Assembly: GCA_018816735.1 (NCBI GenBank)
Contig: JAHIVH010000021.1
Coordinates: forward strand, 62,001-126,000
From: Pseudomonadota bacterium
GTDB lineage: Bacteria > Desulfobacterota > Desulfobacteria > Desulfobacterales > JAHIVH01
DNA: 64,000 nt
Direction: 5' to 3'
Shown: one piece after another, positions 62,614-64,000 of the stretch
How the letters are laid out: each line of letters opens with the position of its first letter
How positions within the stretch are numbered: position 1 is the first letter of the stretch
Notes under the pieces: generated by a model
What the model saw: only the letters and a program-made list of their open reading frames with translations
Databases searched by the model: none
What the model was told of the DNA's origin: nothing
Made by a program: the position numbers and the translations under genes

Positions 62614-64000
62614 TTATGCCAAAAAGGGAACAAGAAGAAGCGCAACAACGTTAAGAATCTTGATCATCGGGTTGATGGCAGGGCCAGCGGTATCTTTGTA
62701 GGGGTCGCCTACGGTATCACCGGTAACAGCTGCTTTGTGAGCATCTGAACCTTTTCCACCCAGATTACCATCTTCAATGTATTTTTTCGCATTATCCCAT
62801 GCAGCACCACCGGTTGTCATTGAAATTGCAACAAAAACACCTGTGATGATACTTCCGATAAGAAGTCCGCCAAGTGCCTCTGGTCCAAGTATAAAACCAA
62901 CAATGACAGGAACGGCAACAGGAAGAAGTGCAGGGATCATCATTTCGGAAAGCGCAAACTGAGTGACGATGTCAACACATGCTGCGTAATCCGGTTTTGC
63001 TTTTCCTTCCATAATTCCCGGGATGGCTTTGAACTGACGACGCACTTCCTTAACAACCGCATGACCTGCTTTACCAACAGCTTTCATGGCCATAGAACCG
63101 AAAAGAAAAGGCAGAAGGCCACCAATGAAAAGTCCTAGAAGAACATTTACGTTGGCAATATCAAAAGAAAGGTTGGTTCCAAGATGTTCGAATTCTGTTA
63201 CATATGCAGCAAAAAGAACCAGGGCTGCAAGAGCGGCTGATCCGATTGCATACCCTTTTGTAACCGCTTTGGTGGTGTTACCTACAGCATCAAGAGGATC
63301 GGTTACGGCACGAACAGAGTCATCCATATTAGCCATCTCAGCAATTCCACCCGCATTATCTGTGATCGGGCCGTAAGCATCAATAGCAATAACCATACCG
63401 GTCATGGAAAGCATGGCCACAGCAGCCATGGCAATACCATAAAGGCCAGCAAATGCATTAGCCATATAAATTGAAAGGCAAATAGCAAGAACAGGACCAG
63501 CAGTAGACTGCATGCTTACAGCAAGACCGGCGATAATGTTGGTACCATGACCGGTAGTGGAAGCCTCGGCAATGTCTTTAACCGGTTTGTATTTACCTGT
63601 GTAGTATTCGGTAATGAACACGATGACAACGGTTAATCCAAGACCAACCAGAGTTGCATAGTAGATTCTTAAAGGATCAAGACCCGTCATACCAGTAGAA
63701 AGTGCCTTGACAACAGGATAGAAGACAACACCGGCGATAATGGCTGAACCGAACATGCCTTTGTAAAGTGCGCCCATAATATATTCGCTGCCTTCACTGA
63801 GTTTTACGAAGAAAGAAGCGATGATTGAGGCGATGATTGAAACTGCACCCAGTGCCAGCGGTAATACACTTGCGGTTTCGCTTTTCGGGAAAAGAAGATG
63901 ACCAAGCAACATTGCAGCAACAGTTGTTACAGCATATGTTTCAAAAAGGTCAGCAGCCATGCCCGCGCAGTCACCAACGTTGTCGCCAACGTTATCTGCG
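62614..64000 (-). CDS. hppA: Membrane pyrophosphatase, K+-independent H+-pumping type, N-terminus cut by window edge
   Basis: The frame runs off the window at 64000, so the N-terminal part is missing; the ATG at 63960 is internal. The pyrophosphate-binding motif [20 protein letters not shown] is read at the edge. [11 protein letters not shown] and [13 protein letters not shown] are further catalytic motifs. [16 protein letters not shown] has Lys where K+-dependent enzymes have Ala, so this should be the K+-independent, proton-pumping type. It uses pyrophosphate to energise the inner membrane, useful in an energy-limited anaerobe. Confidence 0.93.
   Translation of the reverse strand, partial: ADNVGDNVGDCAGMAADLFETYAVTTVAAMLLGHLLFPKSETASVLPLALGAVSIIASIIASFFVKLSEGSEYIMGALYKGMFGSAIIAGVVFYPVVKALSTGMTGLDPLRIYYATLVGLGLTVVIVFITEYYTGKYKPVKDIAEASTTGHGTNIIAGLAVSMQSTAGPVLAICLSIYMANAFAGLYGIAMAAVAMLSMTGMVIAIDAYGPITDNAGGIAEMANMDDSVRAVTDPLDAVGNTTKAVTKGYAIGSAALAALVLFAAYVTEFEHLGTNLSFDIANVNVLLGLFIGGLLPFLFGSMAMKAVGKAGHAVVKEVRRQFKAIPGIMEGKAKPDYAACVDIVTQFALSEMMIPALLPVAVPVIVGFILGPEALGGLLIGSIITGVFVAISMTTGGAAWDNAKKYIEDGNLGGKGSDAHKAAVTGDTVGDPYKDTAGPAINPMIKILNVVALLLVPFLA

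Noticed and set aside
1..64000. CRISPR array, tRNA or rRNA genes, insertion sequences, prophage
   Set aside because: I found no regularly spaced repeats, cloverleaf sequences, transposase or phage motifs while reading the spacers and frames; a tRNAscan or IS search would be decisive.

Overview
The window looks like chromosome of an anaerobic, Gram-negative deltaproteobacterium, most likely a sulfate reducer of the Desulfobacterales. The reasons are corrinoid methyl-transfer genes with an iron-sulfur corrinoid activator, a complete mra/mur/fts cluster with a DAP-type MurE, a PEP-CTERM protein, a membrane pyrophosphatase, a PurH split into two genes, and moderately AT-rich DNA with strong AGGAG ribosome sites. 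The taxonomic call is inference; no rRNA gene is present.

Region 1 (1-10484) is the main accessory system. On the minus strand lie a corrinoid-activating iron-sulfur ATPase (cut by the window edge) and a methyltetrahydrofolate:corrinoid methyltransferase. Divergent from them is a tight plus-strand operon: a 601-residue DmdC-like acyl-CoA dehydrogenase, a corrinoid protein, a UroD-like methyltransferase, a short COG0523 GTPase, a small unknown protein, a second UroD-like methyltransferase, an SCP2-like protein and a short-chain dehydrogenase. A convergent acetoacetate-decarboxylase-like gene follows. Together these could take a methyl group from a methylated, probably hydrophobic or CoA-linked substrate, pass it through the corrinoid protein to tetrahydrofolate, and oxidise the remaining skeleton. 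The substrate cannot be read from the sequence.

Region 2 (10500-26000) is a patchwork of small units: a PEP-CTERM protein with a strong terminator, a SIMPL-domain protein, an FHA protein, a marR-led operon with a DUF362 protein and two palindromic operator candidates, a surface protein with two nucleoside-deoxyribosyltransferase-like repeats, a candidate small RNA, a zinc-ribbon protein, a DnaQ-like exonuclease, an exported tocopherol-cyclase-like protein, a DUF4405/ZIP transporter pair, a decayed gene and an MFS transporter.

Region 3 (26012-35954) is a long minus-strand run: MshEN-domain protein, MinD/ParA-like ATPase, MBL hydrolase, the two halves of PurH, a small unknown, RNase J, FtsK and a methyltransferase. 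Region 4 (36324-53499) is the dcw cluster in the order mraZ rsmH ftsL ftsI murE murF (small unknown) mraY murD ftsW murG murC murB ftsQ ftsA ftsZ, with many stop/start overlaps and a promoter and possible MraZ boxes before mraZ. Region 5 (53554-64000) has a radical SAM protein, two complex histidine kinases, an RluA-type pseudouridine synthase, CarD, two small proteins, and a proton-pumping pyrophosphatase that runs off the right edge. I saw no tRNA, rRNA, CRISPR array, transposase or prophage gene.
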